Below are positions 18,287-28,903 of a DNA stretch of 64,000 nt, one piece after another. The DNA comes from Thermotogota bacterium. Lineage in GTDB: Bacteria > Thermotogota > Thermotogae > Thermotogales > Thermotogaceae. Below the pieces are notes generated by a model. The model searched no databases, had not been told where the DNA came from, and worked only from the letters and a program-made list of their open reading frames with translations. The stretch covers positions 1 through 64,000 of the forward strand of contig JAUQPE010000024.1 in NCBI GenBank assembly GCA_030550515.1, read 5' to 3'. Made by a program: the position numbers and the translations under genes. How positions within the stretch are numbered: position 1 is the stretch's first letter; each line of letters opens with the position of its first letter.

Positions 18287-19609
18287 ATGAAACATCCGTA
18301 CATCCCTCACACCGAAGAAGACGTGAAGGAGATGTTGAACTCTCTTGGTATAGATTCGATCGATGAGCTTTTCAAGGACATCCCGATCGTTCTGAAGAAA
18401 GAGCCAGATCTTCCCCCATCCCAAGACGAGTTCACCGTTTTTCGTAAACTCAAAGAAATTTCCGAAAGAAGCGCTTCGCTTGAGGATTTCTCCGTGTTTT
18501 TGGGGGCTGGCGTGTACTTGAGACACGTACCAACGGTCGTGTACGAGTTGGCCATGAAACCGGAATTTCTGACCGCTTACACACCGTACCAATCCGAAGT
18601 CTCCCAAGGGACGCTCCAAGCACTGTTTGAGTACCAAACCATGATCTGTGAACTCACAGGGATGGAGGTCGCCAACTCTTCCATGTACGACGGCGCAACG
18701 GCCTTAGCCGAGGCTGCACTGATGTGTATCAGGATCACCGGGAAAGAAAAAGTCGTGGTGGCCAGGTCTGTTCATCCGGAATACAGAGAGGTACTCAAGA
18801 CTTACCTGGAGAACAGGGGCTTCGGAGTAGTAGAGATCGGTTATGATGAGAGTGGGAGGGTTTCACTCCCGGAGCTGGAAACTTTCAGCACTGACACAGC
18901 TGCCGTCATCGTCCAGTACCCCAACTTCTTCGGGGTAGTGGAGGACCTGGAGTTGATAAAGAGGAAGCTGAGAGATTCGATGTTCGTGGTGGTGGCGGAA
19001 CCGGTGTCGCTTGGGGTGTTGGAGGCGCCGGGTGCATTCGGAGCGGACGTGGTGGTCGGTGAAGGACAGTCTTTGGGTATCCTTCCCTCCCTCGGGGGTT
19101 ATTCGATTGGGATATTCGCAACCAGGGAGAAATACGTGAGGTACATGCCGGGAAGGATCATAGGGGAGACGGTGGACAGCGAAGGTCGCAAGGCTTACGC
19201 CATGATCCTCCAAACTAGAGAACAGCACATCAGAAGGGCAAAGGCCACATCGAACATCTGTTCGAACCACGCCCACGCAGCGCTCATAGCTTCGATTTAT
19301 TTGGCAGTCATGGGCAGAGAGGGGATCAAAGAAGTGGCGTTGAGGTCTTACTCGGCTGCCCATTACCTTCAGGAAAGATTAGAGGAGAAAGGCTTCCGCA
19401 AGAAGTTTTCAGGGCCGTTTTTCAACGAGTTCGTGTTTCAAGTTCCGAAAGAGTACCCCAAGAGATGGAGAGAGATGGTGAAGAGTAAGATCCTCGGTCC
19501 CTTACCTCTGGAGAGGTTCTATCCGGAGCTTTCAGACTGCGCCCTCGCCTGCACCACGGAAGTGGTCAAAAGGGAGGACATAGAAAGGCTGATGGAGGCG
19601 ATGGGATGA
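18287..19609 (+). CDS. gcvPA: Glycine dehydrogenase (decarboxylating) subunit 1
   Basis: N-terminal half of the split P protein; together with GcvPB it decarboxylates glycine on PLP. 440 residues beginning [17 protein letters not shown], with typical [20 protein letters not shown] near 115 and [13 protein letters not shown]. The PLP lysine is in the other subunit. ATG at 18287 has GAGGAGGG upstream, right after the gcvH stop; it overlaps gcvPB by four bases. Confidence 0.96.
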   Translation: MKHPYIPHTEEDVKEMLNSLGIDSIDELFKDIPIVLKKEPDLPPSQDEFTVFRKLKEISERSASLEDFSVFLGAGVYLRHVPTVVYELAMKPEFLTAYTPYQSEVSQGTLQALFEYQTMICELTGMEVANSSMYDGATALAEAALMCIRITGKEKVVVARSVHPEYREVLKTYLENRGFGVVEIGYDESGRVSLPELETFSTDTAAVIVQYPNFFGVVEDLELIKRKLRDSMFVVVAEPVSLGVLEAPGAFGADVVVGEGQSLGILPSLGGYSIGIFATREKYVRYMPGRIIGETVDSEGRKAYAMILQTREQHIRRAKATSNICSNHAHAALIASIYLAVMGREGIKEVALRSYSAAHYLQERLEEKGFRKKFSGPFFNEFVFQVPKEYPKRWREMVKSKILGPLPLERFYPELSDCALACTTEVVKREDIERLMEAMG

Positions 19610-21042
19610 CGATCTTCGAGAAATCCAAAGCTGGCAGGATCGCTTACAGGCTACCGGAAAACGACATACCTACTCGCGAGCTCGACCTTCCAACTCACCT
19701 GGTCAGGAAGCTTCCTCCGGAGCTCCCAGAACTCTACGAAGTGGACGTGGTGAGACACTACACGTGGCTTGCTAGAAGGAACTACGCCGTGGATGTCGGA
19801 ATCTATCCCCTTGGTTCCTGTACGATGAAATACAACCCAAAGGTCAACGAGAAGGTAGCGAGGCTGCCTGGTTTCACCATGGTGCACCCTTACCAACCCG
19901 AAGAGACCCTGCGTGGCGCCTTTGAAGTGATGTACGAGCTGAAGAAATTGCTCTGCGAGATCACAGGAATGGACGATATGACCCTCCAGCCAGCTGCTGG
20001 AGCACACGGTGAGCTGACGGGAATGTTGATAGTGAGGGCGTACTTCGAAGACGTGGGTGATACGAGGAGGAAGGTCGTGATCGTTCCCGATTCCGCTCAT
20101 GGCACCAACCCCGCTTCGGCGGCGATGGTGGGCTTCGATGTGATCGAGTTGAAGAGCAAAGAGGGTCTTGTGGACGTGGAAGAGTTAAAAAAACACTTGA
20201 ACGAAGAAGTGGCGGCCGTTATGTTGACGAATCCGAACACCTTGGGACTCTTCGAGAAGGACATACTGGAGATCGAGAGGATCACGCACGAGTGTGGAGC
20301 ACTGCTTTACTACGATGGGGCAAACCTGAACGCGATACTGGGAAGGGTACGCCCAGGCGACATGGGGTTCGACGTGGTTCACCTGAACCTTCACAAGACC
20401 TTCTCCACGCCGCACGGTATGGGAGGACCTGGCAGTGGTCCCGTGGGTGTGAAGGCGCACCTTGCGAAGTACCTCCCTTACCCCGTGATCGAAAGGCAAG
20501 GGGAAGATTTCGTGTTGAAGAGACCAGAAAAGAGTGTGGGACGCGTCAGAAGCTTTTTTGGGAATTTCCCCGTCCTGGTGAAGGCTTACGCCTACATCCT
20601 CACCATGGGGAAAGACGGTTTGAAGTCTGTGGGAGACATGGCGGTCTTGAACGCAAACTATTTGAAGAAGAAGATCTCCAAATTCCTTCCGGTACCGTAC
20701 GATGGTTTCTGCATGCACGAGTTTGTCGCCAGCGCCGAGAAGGTGTACAAAGAGACGGGTGTGAAGGCCTTCGACCTGGCCAAGAGGCTTTTGGATTACG
20801 GAGTACACCCGCCCACGATGTATTTCCCGCTCATTGTCAGCGAGGCACTCATGATAGAACCGACGGAAACGGAGAGCAAAGAGACACTGGACAGGTACGC
20901 CGAGATACTCGAGACTGTGGTGAGAGAAGCCTACGAAAATCCAGAACTCGTGAAGAAGGCACCGCACACCACTCCTGTGAGGAGGGTGGACGACGTGACC
21001 GCTTCGAAAAAACCTGTCTTCAGGTGGAGGCGAGGTACATGA
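19606..21042 (+). CDS. gcvPB: Glycine dehydrogenase (decarboxylating) subunit 2
   Basis: PLP-bearing half of the split P protein, 478 residues. The PLP lysine is in [19 protein letters not shown] near residue 263; [11 protein letters not shown] (near 165) and [13 protein letters not shown] (near 68) are family signatures. Start ATGA overlaps gcvPA, and its own stop overlaps the ridA start (ATGA). The two-subunit P protein is the normal form in Thermotoga, Firmicutes and archaea. Confidence 0.97.
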   Translation: MTIFEKSKAGRIAYRLPENDIPTRELDLPTHLVRKLPPELPELYEVDVVRHYTWLARRNYAVDVGIYPLGSCTMKYNPKVNEKVARLPGFTMVHPYQPEETLRGAFEVMYELKKLLCEITGMDDMTLQPAAGAHGELTGMLIVRAYFEDVGDTRRKVVIVPDSAHGTNPASAAMVGFDVIELKSKEGLVDVEELKKHLNEEVAAVMLTNPNTLGLFEKDILEIERITHECGALLYYDGANLNAILGRVRPGDMGFDVVHLNLHKTFSTPHGMGGPGSGPVGVKAHLAKYLPYPVIERQGEDFVLKRPEKSVGRVRSFFGNFPVLVKAYAYILTMGKDGLKSVGDMAVLNANYLKKKISKFLPVPYDGFCMHEFVASAEKVYKETGVKAFDLAKRLLDYGVHPPTMYFPLIVSEALMIEPTETESKETLDRYAEILETVVREAYENPELVKKAPHTTPVRRVDDVTASKKPVFRWRRGT

Positions 21043-21428
21043 GGTACGTCAGTACCGACAAAGCCCCACGTGCCATAGGGCCTTACTCGCAGGCCGTCGT
21101 CGTCGGAAAGACGATGTTCGTCTCGGGACAGATACCGCTGGATCCAGAAACGGGTCAGATGGTGGAAGGTGGTATAGAAGAGAAGACGATGAGGGTTCTC
21201 GAAAACCTGAAGGCCATATTGGAGGCGGGAGGTTTTACCCTGAGGGACGTGGTGAAGGTGACGATCTTCGTGACGGACATGTCAAACTTTTCCAAGGTAA
21301 ACGAGGTCTACTCGCGTTATTTCACCGACCACAAGCCCGCAAGATCTTTTGTGGCCGTCGCAAAACTTCCCAGGGATGCCGAGATAGAGATAGAGGCCAT
21401 CGCAATGAAGGATGAGGAAGGGGCGTGA
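21039..21428 (+). CDS. ridA: RidA family enamine/imine deaminase
   Basis: Hydrolyses reactive enamine and imine products of PLP enzymes. The 129 residues contain [12 protein letters not shown] near 14, [21 protein letters not shown] and the C-terminal [22 protein letters not shown] with the conserved arginine and glutamate. Start is the ATG overlapping the gcvPB stop. Placement behind the PLP-dependent P protein suggests metabolite repair for the same pathway; that link is inference. Confidence 0.93.
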   Translation: MRYVSTDKAPRAIGPYSQAVVVGKTMFVSGQIPLDPETGQMVEGGIEEKTMRVLENLKAILEAGGFTLRDVVKVTIFVTDMSNFSKVNEVYSRYFTDHKPARSFVAVAKLPRDAEIEIEAIAMKDEEGA

Positions 21429-21432
21429 ATGG

Positions 21433-22278
21433 ATGTTCCTCCAAGACGTGATCATGAAGTTGAACGAATTTTGGGCGTCTAAGGGTTGTCTACTCGAACA
21501 GCCCTACGATCTGGAAGTGGGAGCGGGTACCTTCCACCCTGCCACCTTCTTCGGCAGCCTGAGAAAGGGACCATGGAAGGTTGCCTACGTCCAACCAAGT
21601 AGAAGACCAACTGACGGGAGGTACGGAGAGAACCCCAACAGACTCCAAAGGTACTTCCAGTACCAGGTGATCGTAAAGCCTTCCCCGGAGAATTCTCAAG
21701 AACTCTACCTCGAGTCACTGGAGTACCTCGGCATAAACATCTCACAACACGACGTGAGGTTCATAGAGGACAACTGGGAGTCCCCTACCCTCGGTGCTTG
21801 GGGTGTGGGTTGGGAGATCTGGCTGGATGGCATGGAGATCACCCAGTTCACTTATTTCCAACAGATAGGTGGCATCACACTGAAAGAGACACCACTTGAG
21901 ATCACGTACGGTCTCGAAAGAATAGCGATGTACCTGCAAGGTGTGGACAGCGTCTTCGAGGTCAAGTGGAACGAGGACGTGTTGTACGGTGACGTCTTCC
22001 TGGAGAACGAAAGGGAGTTCTCCATCTTCAACTTCGAAGAGGCCAACACCGAAATGTTGTTCAAACACTTTGAGGAGTACGAGAGGGAGTTCCACAGGTT
22101 GATAGAGAAGAAGCTCTACTTTCCCGCCTACGACTACGTGCTGAAGTGCTCGCACACCTTCAACCTTCTGGACGCGAGGGGAGCTATAAGCGTGTCTCAA
22201 AGACAAAGTTACGTGAAGAGGATTCAAAACATGGCCAGAAGGGTGGCTAGGGTCTTTCTGGAGGTGTCTGGGGAATGA
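21433..22278 (+). CDS. glyQ: Glycyl-tRNA synthetase alpha subunit
   Basis: Catalytic alpha chain of the alpha2-beta2 bacterial GlyRS: charges tRNA-Gly. 281 residues starting [14 protein letters not shown], with [37 protein letters not shown] and [14 protein letters not shown] (class II motifs). ATG at 21433 has GGAAGGGG upstream; an ATG at 21412 inside ridA is in frame but adds seven unconserved residues. It ends on ATGA with glyS. Co-transcription with the glycine cleavage genes makes a glycine-use operon. Confidence 0.96.
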   Translation: MFLQDVIMKLNEFWASKGCLLEQPYDLEVGAGTFHPATFFGSLRKGPWKVAYVQPSRRPTDGRYGENPNRLQRYFQYQVIVKPSPENSQELYLESLEYLGINISQHDVRFIEDNWESPTLGAWGVGWEIWLDGMEITQFTYFQQIGGITLKETPLEITYGLERIAMYLQGVDSVFEVKWNEDVLYGDVFLENEREFSIFNFEEANTEMLFKHFEEYEREFHRLIEKKLYFPAYDYVLKCSHTFNLLDARGAISVSQRQSYVKRIQNMARRVARVFLEVSGE

Positions 22279-24287
22279 AAAATGCCTTGCTTGAAATAGG
22301 AGTGGAGGAACTCCCGGCGAGCGAGTTTTCTTCTCTTCTCTCTCAACTTCAAGAGCTAACCGCGAGCACCCTCGAAAAGTTCGGGGTTCGTTGCTCTTCA
22401 TACGATGTCTTCGTTGGAAGTCGCAGGTTCGGTGTGTTGTTGAGAGGACTTCCGGACAGACAGGAAGACTCCCTGGAAGAGAAGAAAGGACCACCTGTAT
22501 CGATCGCCTACGAACAGGACCGCCCCACGAAGGCCCTTGAAGGTTTCCTGAAGAGTAACAACGCCTCACTCGATCAGATCACGGTGAGAAACGGTTATGT
22601 TTACTTGGTGAGGAAGGTGGAAGGCAAGCTCGTCGAGGAAGTCTTACCGGAGATCTTCAAAGAAATCGTTGTGGGTTTGTCCTTCAAGAAGACGATGAGG
22701 TGGGGAACTGGGGAGTACGAGTTCGTCAGGCCCGTCCACTGGATCGTGGCGATGGTGGAGGACAGGGTGTTGGACTTGGAACTCTTCGGCGTGAAGGCCT
22801 CAAACAAGACTTACGGGAAGAGGTATCACTCAGGTATCATACCAATTTCGCACGTGAACGAGTACTTCGAGAGACTGAAGGGCGGTTACGTGATCGCAGA
22901 CCACAGGGAGAGGAAAGAAACGATATTGAGACACCTCGAAGAATTCGAGAAGAGAACGGGTATGGTTGTGGAGAGGGATGAGAGTCTGATAGACGAGATC
23001 GTTGCCATAACCGAGTACCCCGTCCCGGTAGTTGGGAGGTTTTCTGGAGAGTACCTGTCCCTTCCAGAGGAAGTCATCGTGACAACCGTGAAGCACCACC
23101 AGAGGGCCTTCATAGCCAGACGGGATAGAGTAACGAACTTTTTCATCGCGTTCCAAGACGGTCCCCAGTCACCGGAACAAGTGGTGAAGGGATACGAGAG
23201 AGTCATAAACGCAAGGTTGGAGGATGCCCGTTACTACTTCCAGAAAGACCTCGCCACACCCTTAGAAGTGATGAACGAAAAGCTCAAAGAAATCGTCTTC
23301 CAGGAAAGATTGGGAACTTTGTACGACAAGGTCATAAGGATACAGAAGATCTCGGAGTCGGTATGTCACCAGCTTGACTTTCCAAAGGAATACCTGGATA
23401 AGGTCTTGAAAGCTGCGAGGATATGCAAGGCCGACATCGCTTCGAGGGTAGTCTTCGAGTTCCCAGAGCTTCAGGGCGTCATGGGTAGGATATACGCCCT
23501 CAGGGAAGGATTCGAAGAGGACGTGGCGTGGGCGGTGGAGGACCACTACTCCGAGTCACCCAAGACCGTCATCGGAGCAGTCCTCGGGATAGCCGACAGA
23601 CTCGACACCGTGTGCGGGAACTTCCTGATAGGGAACGTGCCCTCCGGTTCGAAGGATCCTTACGGCTTGAGGAGCAAGGTGGACGCTGTGTACAGGATCG
23701 TCAGGAAGTACGAGTGGGACCTGGACCTATGGGGACTTGTGGATGAAACGATGGATCTTCTAAACGCCGAGGTATCTGATGAACTCATCAGGTTCTTCGA
23801 GAACCGCTTCTACCAATTCCTCGTTGGTGAGCATGGAATCCGTTTCGACATAGCCAGGGCGGTGAACCACCTGTGGAGAAGGCCGCTGAGAGGCGTGCTC
23901 GCCGCAGAAGCTTTGAAAGAGTTCGCGGATCGGGAAGACTTCCAAGATCTGTTCGTTGGGTTTGAAAGGGTTCACAACATCGTGAAGAACCACGATTCCA
24001 CGTCTTTCGACGGATCACTCTTCGAACAGGAAGAAGAAAGGGAGTTGCTCAACAAGTTTCTGGAGGTGAAAGACAAGGTTTTGAAGGCCCTATCCCATCT
24101 GAATTACCGCGAAGCGCTCTCGCGTCTTGCCGAGCTGAAGCCTTACATAGACAGGTACTTCGACAACGTCTTCGTGATGGTGAAAAGAGACGACATCAGG
24201 CTCAACAGACTAGGCTTTCTGAAGAACGTGGACGAGCTCTTCGTGAAGGTGGGTGACATGTCCCACTTAGTCAAGAGAAACCCTTGA
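22275..24287 (+). CDS. glyS: Glycyl-tRNA synthetase beta subunit
   Basis: Beta chain for tRNA recognition, 670 residues, usual length. Begins [13 protein letters not shown]; contains [22 protein letters not shown] near 140 and a C-terminal helical DALR-like anticodon domain ([21 protein letters not shown]). Overlaps glyQ by four bases. Its 3' end overlaps convergent fliI by 21 bases with no hairpin terminator in between. Confidence 0.96.
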   Translation: MKNALLEIGVEELPASEFSSLLSQLQELTASTLEKFGVRCSSYDVFVGSRRFGVLLRGLPDRQEDSLEEKKGPPVSIAYEQDRPTKALEGFLKSNNASLDQITVRNGYVYLVRKVEGKLVEEVLPEIFKEIVVGLSFKKTMRWGTGEYEFVRPVHWIVAMVEDRVLDLELFGVKASNKTYGKRYHSGIIPISHVNEYFERLKGGYVIADHRERKETILRHLEEFEKRTGMVVERDESLIDEIVAITEYPVPVVGRFSGEYLSLPEEVIVTTVKHHQRAFIARRDRVTNFFIAFQDGPQSPEQVVKGYERVINARLEDARYYFQKDLATPLEVMNEKLKEIVFQERLGTLYDKVIRIQKISESVCHQLDFPKEYLDKVLKAARICKADIASRVVFEFPELQGVMGRIYALREGFEEDVAWAVEDHYSESPKTVIGAVLGIADRLDTVCGNFLIGNVPSGSKDPYGLRSKVDAVYRIVRKYEWDLDLWGLVDETMDLLNAEVSDELIRFFENRFYQFLVGEHGIRFDIARAVNHLWRRPLRGVLAAEALKEFADREDFQDLFVGFERVHNIVKNHDSTSFDGSLFEQEEERELLNKFLEVKDKVLKALSHLNYREALSRLAELKPYIDRYFDNVFVMVKRDDIRLNRLGFLKNVDELFVKVGDMSHLVKRNP

Positions 24288-25586
24288 CGCGAGTTCCAAG
24301 AGTTTGCCGACGGTGACATCGAACGGTGCTTTCTCGAATATGCCTTGCCTCAGGAAGGAGTTGATTTCGTCTATCAGTTCCAAGGCTTTGTCCACAAGCT
24401 GGTTTGAGCCGGGTTTGTAGGCACCTATCTCTATGAGATCTTTGGCGTTGTTGTACGCCGAAAGGATGGAGCGCAGCTGTGCGGCGGCCTTTCTGTGCTC
24501 TTCCGATACCACATCGTTCATCAACCTGCTCACACTCGCCAAAACGTCGATGGGTGGGTAGTGGTTCGCCTCAGCCAGCTGTCTGGAGAGGACGATGTGC
24601 CCATCCACTATGGAGCGCACGGTGTCGGAGATGGGTTCGTTGAAGTCGTCCGCCTCGACCAAAACGGTGTAGACGGCGGTGATGCTCCCTCTGTCGGAAT
24701 TTCCAGCTCTCTCGAGGATCTTCGGCAAACCTGCAAAGACGCTTGGAGGATATCCCCTGGTCGTTGGAGGTTCACCCACCGCCAACCCCACTTCCCTCTG
24801 CGCCATCGCCCATCTGGTCAAAGAGTCCACCATGAGCAACACGTCGTATCCCAAATCTCTGTAGAATTCTGCTATACTGGTCGCCGTGAGAAGGGATTTC
24901 ACGCGAACCAAAGCGGGTTGATCAGAAGTGGAAACGACTAGGATGGATCTCTTCAATCCTTCTTCTCCTAGATCCCTCTCTATGAACTCCTTCACCTCTC
25001 TACCACGCTCTCCGATGAGTGCCAGCACGCAAACGTCAGCTGACGTGTTTCTGGCTATCATGCCCAAAAGTGTGCTCTTTCCCACACCACTTCCGGCGAA
25101 TATCCCTATCCTTTGTCCCTTTCCTATCGTTATGAGGGCGTCCACACTCTTCACGCCAACGGGTAGGGGATCCTTAATCCTCTTCCTCCTCAACGGATGG
25201 GGGGGTTGGTTCACGAGTGGGTACCTCGTCTCCGGCACGAAAGGCCTGCCGTCCATGGGCCTTCCGAGACCGTCGAACACCCTTCCCACCATGTTTCTGC
25301 CGACACCTATCTCGACCACTTTTCCCGTCCTGATGACCTCGCAACCCTGCTTCAACCCGGATATGTCTTCGTACGGCATGAGCACCACGTCTTCATCCCT
25401 GAATCCCACAACTTCCGCCAAAGCGTTCTTCCCGTTCCCAAGAGATATCTTGCAGAGTTCTCCCAAGAAGGCGTCGGGACCTCTGGACTCGATCGTCAAC
25501 CCAACGACCCTTCTGACTTTTCCGTTGAAGCGCTCGAAATCTTCCTCCTCAATCCTCTCCCTCAGCACTCGAAGGAGTTCCCTCAA
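24267..25586 (-). CDS. fliI: Flagellar export ATPase FliI
   Basis: Cytosolic ATPase of the flagellar type III export apparatus, related to F1-beta. About 439 residues: Walker A GIFAGSGVGKSTLL near 155, Walker B LLMVDSLTRWAMAQREVGLA, and EADDFNEPISDTVRSIVDGHIVLS split around 310. Start judged as TTG at 25586, eight bases after GAGGAGGT and overlapping fliH by 38 bases; reading further upstream gives serine/tryptophan-rich sequence that is the other frame of fliH. No fliJ follows; it ends against glyS. Confidence 0.93.
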   Translation of the reverse strand: MRELLRVLRERIEEEDFERFNGKVRRVVGLTIESRGPDAFLGELCKISLGNGKNALAEVVGFRDEDVVLMPYEDISGLKQGCEVIRTGKVVEIGVGRNMVGRVFDGLGRPMDGRPFVPETRYPLVNQPPHPLRRKRIKDPLPVGVKSVDALITIGKGQRIGIFAGSGVGKSTLLGMIARNTSADVCVLALIGERGREVKEFIERDLGEEGLKRSILVVSTSDQPALVRVKSLLTATSIAEFYRDLGYDVLLMVDSLTRWAMAQREVGLAVGEPPTTRGYPPSVFAGLPKILERAGNSDRGSITAVYTVLVEADDFNEPISDTVRSIVDGHIVLSRQLAEANHYPPIDVLASVSRLMNDVVSEEHRKAAAQLRSILSAYNNAKDLIEIGAYKPGSNQLVDKALELIDEINSFLRQGIFEKAPFDVTVGKLLELASRVSLD

Positions 25587-26238
25587 AACCGAAGACCTCC
25601 TCGAAGATGTCTTCCACCAGCTTCCACTGGTAAGAGAAGGTTTTGTCCAAGACCCCAAAATTTGTTTCCACGACGATTCCGCCTTTCTCAACCGAGGGAT
25701 CCGGAACCAACTTGACGTGTTCCAGACCGTCCAGATCCACGTACTTCATGTCTTCTGGGTTCACCCTCACAACCACTTCCTTCAGATCCATGATCTTCTT
25801 CAACACAGAACGGAGTTTCCTTGTGACGACCTCATCGTCCATATCTTTTTCCAAGATCTTCCTGTAGAGCACCTTGAGCACTGCGAGTGACTCTTGAACG
25901 ATCTCTTCCACTTTCTGTTCGATCTTTTCTTCGACGATTTTCCGGATCTTCGAAAGGAACGCACTCACTTCCTTTTTCTCGTTCTCGACCTTCACCAACA
26001 CCTCTTTGGCCTGCTGCAGAATGAAATCCGCCTTTTTCTTCGCCTCTTCGATGATCTCTTCCGCTTTTTCTTTAGCTTCTTTCAGAATCATCTCCGCCTC
26101 TTGGAGGGCGTCTCTCAGCAACTCTTCTTCCGCTTTCTCACGATCCGCGTCGCGCACACTTTCTCCGCGCTCTTCTTTTTCCACATTTATCTTCCTCGGT
26201 AGATCTATGTAAAACACATCTTCCTTCCTTATGATCAT
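25549..26238 (-). CDS. fliH: Flagellar assembly protein FliH
   Basis: Stator-like regulator of FliI, linking it to the rotor base. 229 residues: a long charged coiled coil (about 30-130, rich in E, K, A) followed by a C-terminal FliH/V-ATPase-E domain ending in YQWKLVEDIFEEVFG. The family is weakly conserved, so the assignment leans on coiled-coil form and position between fliG and fliI. Starts two bases before the fliG stop region ends. Confidence 0.88.
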   Translation of the reverse strand: MIIRKEDVFYIDLPRKINVEKEERGESVRDADREKAEEELLRDALQEAEMILKEAKEKAEEIIEEAKKKADFILQQAKEVLVKVENEKKEVSAFLSKIRKIVEEKIEQKVEEIVQESLAVLKVLYRKILEKDMDDEVVTRKLRSVLKKIMDLKEVVVRVNPEDMKYVDLDGLEHVKLVPDPSVEKGGIVVETNFGVLDKTFSYQWKLVEDIFEEVFGFEGTPSSAEGED

Positions 26239-26239
26239 C

Positions 26240-27247
26240 TCACATGATCAACTCCTCTCCACCGCCTCTCGCGATCACGATCTCGCCAGCTTCTTCGAGT
26301 CTCCTGATGACGTTTATTATCTTCTGCTGGGCTTCCTCGACATCTTTCAACCTCACGGGACCCATGTACTCCATCTCATCCTTCAAGAGCGCGGCAGCTC
26401 TCTTGGACATGTTCTTCATGATCTTCTCCTTGAGCTCGTCCGAGGCGCCCTTTAGTGCCAAGGCGAGGTCCCTCATGTCCACCTCCCTCAGAACGAGCTG
26501 CACAGACCTGTCGTCCAGCTTGAGGATGTCCTCGAACACAAACATCCTCCTTCGGATCTCTTCCGCAAGTTCCGGGCTCTCCTGCATCATCCTGTCCATG
26601 ATCTTCTTCTCCGTCGACCTGTCCATGTTGTTCATTATCTCGGCAGCGGTGTCTATACCCCCAACCTTGCTGTACGTTTGGCTGACGAAACCTGCGATTC
26701 TCTTCTCTAAGTTTTTCTCTATTTCCCTCACAATCTCCGGTGACGTCCGCTCCAAGAGGGCAACCCTCTTGAGGACCTCCACTTGGAGGTTGTCGGGTAA
26801 GGCACCAAGGATCTGCGCCGCAAGCGTCGGTTCCAGATAACTGAGGACGACCGCGATGGTCTGTGGGTGTTCGTTTTGAAGGAAGTTCACCAGTTGTATG
26901 GGGTCCGCATTCTTTATGAAACTGAACGGCTTCACTTGAAGGTTTGCCATGAGCCTTTCTATGATCTTCCTGGCCCTCTCCGGCCCGAAGGCCTTCTCCA
27001 AAACCTTCCGTGCGTACTCGAGACCCCCTTCCGCTATCATCTCTTTCGCCTTAACAAGACTCATAAACTCTTCCAGAACCTGCTTTCTCTCCTCAGGCGA
27101 CACCTTACCTATACCCGCTATCTCGACCACGATTTGCTCGACAGCGTCCTCATCCAGGTGTTTCATCACCTGGGCAGCTTTTTCCGGACCGAGGGCCACC
27201 ATCAGAATGGCTGCTTTCCTCTTCCCATCGATCTTCTTCTCAGGCAT
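26240..27247 (-). CDS. fliG: Flagellar motor switch protein FliG
   Basis: C-ring protein that meets the stator and couples ion flow to rotation. 335 residues: N-terminal FliF-binding part (KRKAAILMVALGPEKAAQ), middle EHPQ motif in NEHPQTIAVVLSYLEP near 125, GG linker in VGGIDTAAEIMNNMD, and C-terminal charged torque helix DDRSVQLVLREVDMRDLALA near 280. ATG start six bases after the fliF stop. Confidence 0.96.
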   Translation of the reverse strand: MPEKKIDGKRKAAILMVALGPEKAAQVMKHLDEDAVEQIVVEIAGIGKVSPEERKQVLEEFMSLVKAKEMIAEGGLEYARKVLEKAFGPERARKIIERLMANLQVKPFSFIKNADPIQLVNFLQNEHPQTIAVVLSYLEPTLAAQILGALPDNLQVEVLKRVALLERTSPEIVREIEKNLEKRIAGFVSQTYSKVGGIDTAAEIMNNMDRSTEKKIMDRMMQESPELAEEIRRRMFVFEDILKLDDRSVQLVLREVDMRDLALALKGASDELKEKIMKNMSKRAAALLKDEMEYMGPVRLKDVEEAQQKIINVIRRLEEAGEIVIARGGGEELIM

Positions 27248-27253
27248 GTACTA

Positions 27254-28843
27254 TCATCCCCGTTCGTAGAACCAGAGCCTAACGATTTCGGCTATCTCCG
27301 AAGGCGATCGTGCGAACACCTCCTCCAACTCCTCCAAGAGCTGCACGATCTCCGATTCCTCCGGTGGTGGAACGACTTCCTTCTTCATCTCCTCTTCCAG
27401 GACCTTCCTCACCTCTTCTTCCAGTTTCTTCCTTCTCTCCTCGATCAACCTTCTGGCCTTTATCTTCCTCAGCTGGAGTATCAGCAAGTATATGAAGAGG
27501 AACAAGAGAAAACCTAAAAGTCCTATTCCCAACGAGTAAGCTATGAAACGCCTCCTTTTCTCGAGGATTTCTCGCTCTCGTTTGAAAACCTCTTCGATCG
27601 ATCTGTCGAACGGGAGGAACGCCACGGCGACGTTCAACGAAGGACCGGACGAGGATGCGATACCTTTCTCTACTATCTCGTTCACAACGCTAGCCCATTT
27701 CTCTGGATCGTTGTTCAAGGCGGGAGAGGAAGCATCGATTATCACCGCAACGGAAAGGGAGGCAATCTCGCCTTCTTTGTTCTCCAAAATTTTCTGGTAG
27801 ATCTCGTTGAGTTCGTAGTTCGTGATCGTTCGGGTTCTCTCGTAAGAACTGGTACCTTCAAGTGTGATCGATGGGTAAGTCAGCGGAGGTATGTTTGACT
27901 CCGTACCCACTTCCCCACCAGGTTGAGGATAGTTCACACTCCTCTCCGTCTCCGTTTCCTGACTACGAACGAGCCCTTCCCTCCTGGCGGGGGCCTCGTA
28001 CTTCTTCATCACGGTTTCCACTTTCTGCCAGTTCAACCTTACGTCGGGAATGACCTCAACTCGTCCCACACCGAAGACGTTCTCCAGAGAGCTCTTGAGC
28101 TTTTTTTCGTAATACCTTTCGAGTTGAAGTTTCAAGCCCAATCGATTCATGGCCACAAGGGTCCCCTCTTCGGATACGATATCACTCAAGACCCTCGAGA
28201 AGTTATCGATGACCTTCACGTTTTCGGGTTTCAATCCCTCCACCGCACCTGCGACCAGTTGGACTATACCTTTCACCTGTTCTTTTGTGAGCTCAACACC
28301 AGGTTCCAGTTCAACAAGTACAGACGCCCTCGGTTCTGCCATTTCGCCGCGTACGTAGTACGTGTACTTCGGGAGAACCAAGTGTACCCTAGCGTTCCTG
28401 ACGCCTCTGATCGTCATCACACTCTTTTCCAACTCTTCTTGGAGGGCGATTTGGTAACGGACTTGTTTGTCGAAGCTGGTAGCCCCAAATCCTCTTTCCG
28501 AAAGTAAAGTGAATCCCTTTCTCGCTCCTCCCAACACACCAGACGATGCCAACCTCATCCTCACCTCGTAGACGTTGAACTTGTCCGGTATGTACACGCT
28601 TCCACCAGGTTGAACTTTGTAAGGTATCCCCATCTCCTCCAACTTTTGTGTGACGAGACCTGCCTCTTCATCGCTTAAACCCGACACCAGGAGGCGATAA
28701 CGTGGTGTTCCAACGATCACAACGAAGAGGACGATGGAAACAAAAAGAGCGGTTGCAAGGAGTATTATCAGCCTTTTCCTTTCCTTCGACATCGATGACC
28801 AGAAATTTTTCAACCTGTTCAAAAGTTCCCTCAATCGGTCCAA
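27254..28843 (-). CDS. fliF: Flagellar MS-ring protein FliF
   Basis: Forms the membrane ring on which the basal body is built. 529 residues: first membrane segment about 24-44, YscJ/FliF domain after it (VSGLSDEEAGLVTQKLEEMG), periplasmic region, second membrane segment about 440-465, and a cytosolic tail with an R/E/K-rich coil ending LVRLWFYERG-like for FliG docking. TTG start at 28843 with GGGGGGA six to seven bases upstream. First gene of the fliFGHI operon. Confidence 0.95.
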   Translation of the reverse strand: MDRLRELLNRLKNFWSSMSKERKRLIILLATALFVSIVLFVVIVGTPRYRLLVSGLSDEEAGLVTQKLEEMGIPYKVQPGGSVYIPDKFNVYEVRMRLASSGVLGGARKGFTLLSERGFGATSFDKQVRYQIALQEELEKSVMTIRGVRNARVHLVLPKYTYYVRGEMAEPRASVLVELEPGVELTKEQVKGIVQLVAGAVEGLKPENVKVIDNFSRVLSDIVSEEGTLVAMNRLGLKLQLERYYEKKLKSSLENVFGVGRVEVIPDVRLNWQKVETVMKKYEAPARREGLVRSQETETERSVNYPQPGGEVGTESNIPPLTYPSITLEGTSSYERTRTITNYELNEIYQKILENKEGEIASLSVAVIIDASSPALNNDPEKWASVVNEIVEKGIASSSGPSLNVAVAFLPFDRSIEEVFKREREILEKRRRFIAYSLGIGLLGFLLFLFIYLLILQLRKIKARRLIEERRKKLEEEVRKVLEEEMKKEVVPPPEESEIVQLLEELEEVFARSPSEIAEIVRLWFYERG

Positions 28844-28878
28844 GGGATTATCCCCCCCTCAACTTTCTTCAGAAGAGA

Positions 28879-28884
28879 TTTTAG
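28879..28884 (-). promoter_or_regulatory. Predicted fliF operon promoter (extended -10)
   Basis: On the minus strand TGCTAAAAT is an extended -10 giving a leader of about 30 bases to the fliF TTG. It lies five bases from the opposite ecfA -10. Confidence 0.5.
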
Positions 28885-28889
28885 CATGA

Positions 28890-28895
28890 TATAAT
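28890..28895 (+). promoter_or_regulatory. Predicted ecfA promoter, leaderless
   Basis: TGATATAAT is an exact extended -10. The next base able to start RNA (28902-28904) coincides with the GTG start codon of ecfA, so the transcript would have almost no leader. Confidence 0.55.
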
Positions 28896-28903
28896 TCTCG
28901 GAT

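Noticed and set aside
20292-21038. Long upstream extension of ridA
   Set aside because: The open frame is the shadow of gcvPB, arginine- and glycine-rich with no conserved features; RidA homology starts at 21039 with an ATGA overlap.
25587-25691. N-terminal extension of FliI
   Set aside because: The stretch is rich in serine and tryptophan and is fliH in another frame; the strong ribosome site points to TTG 25586.
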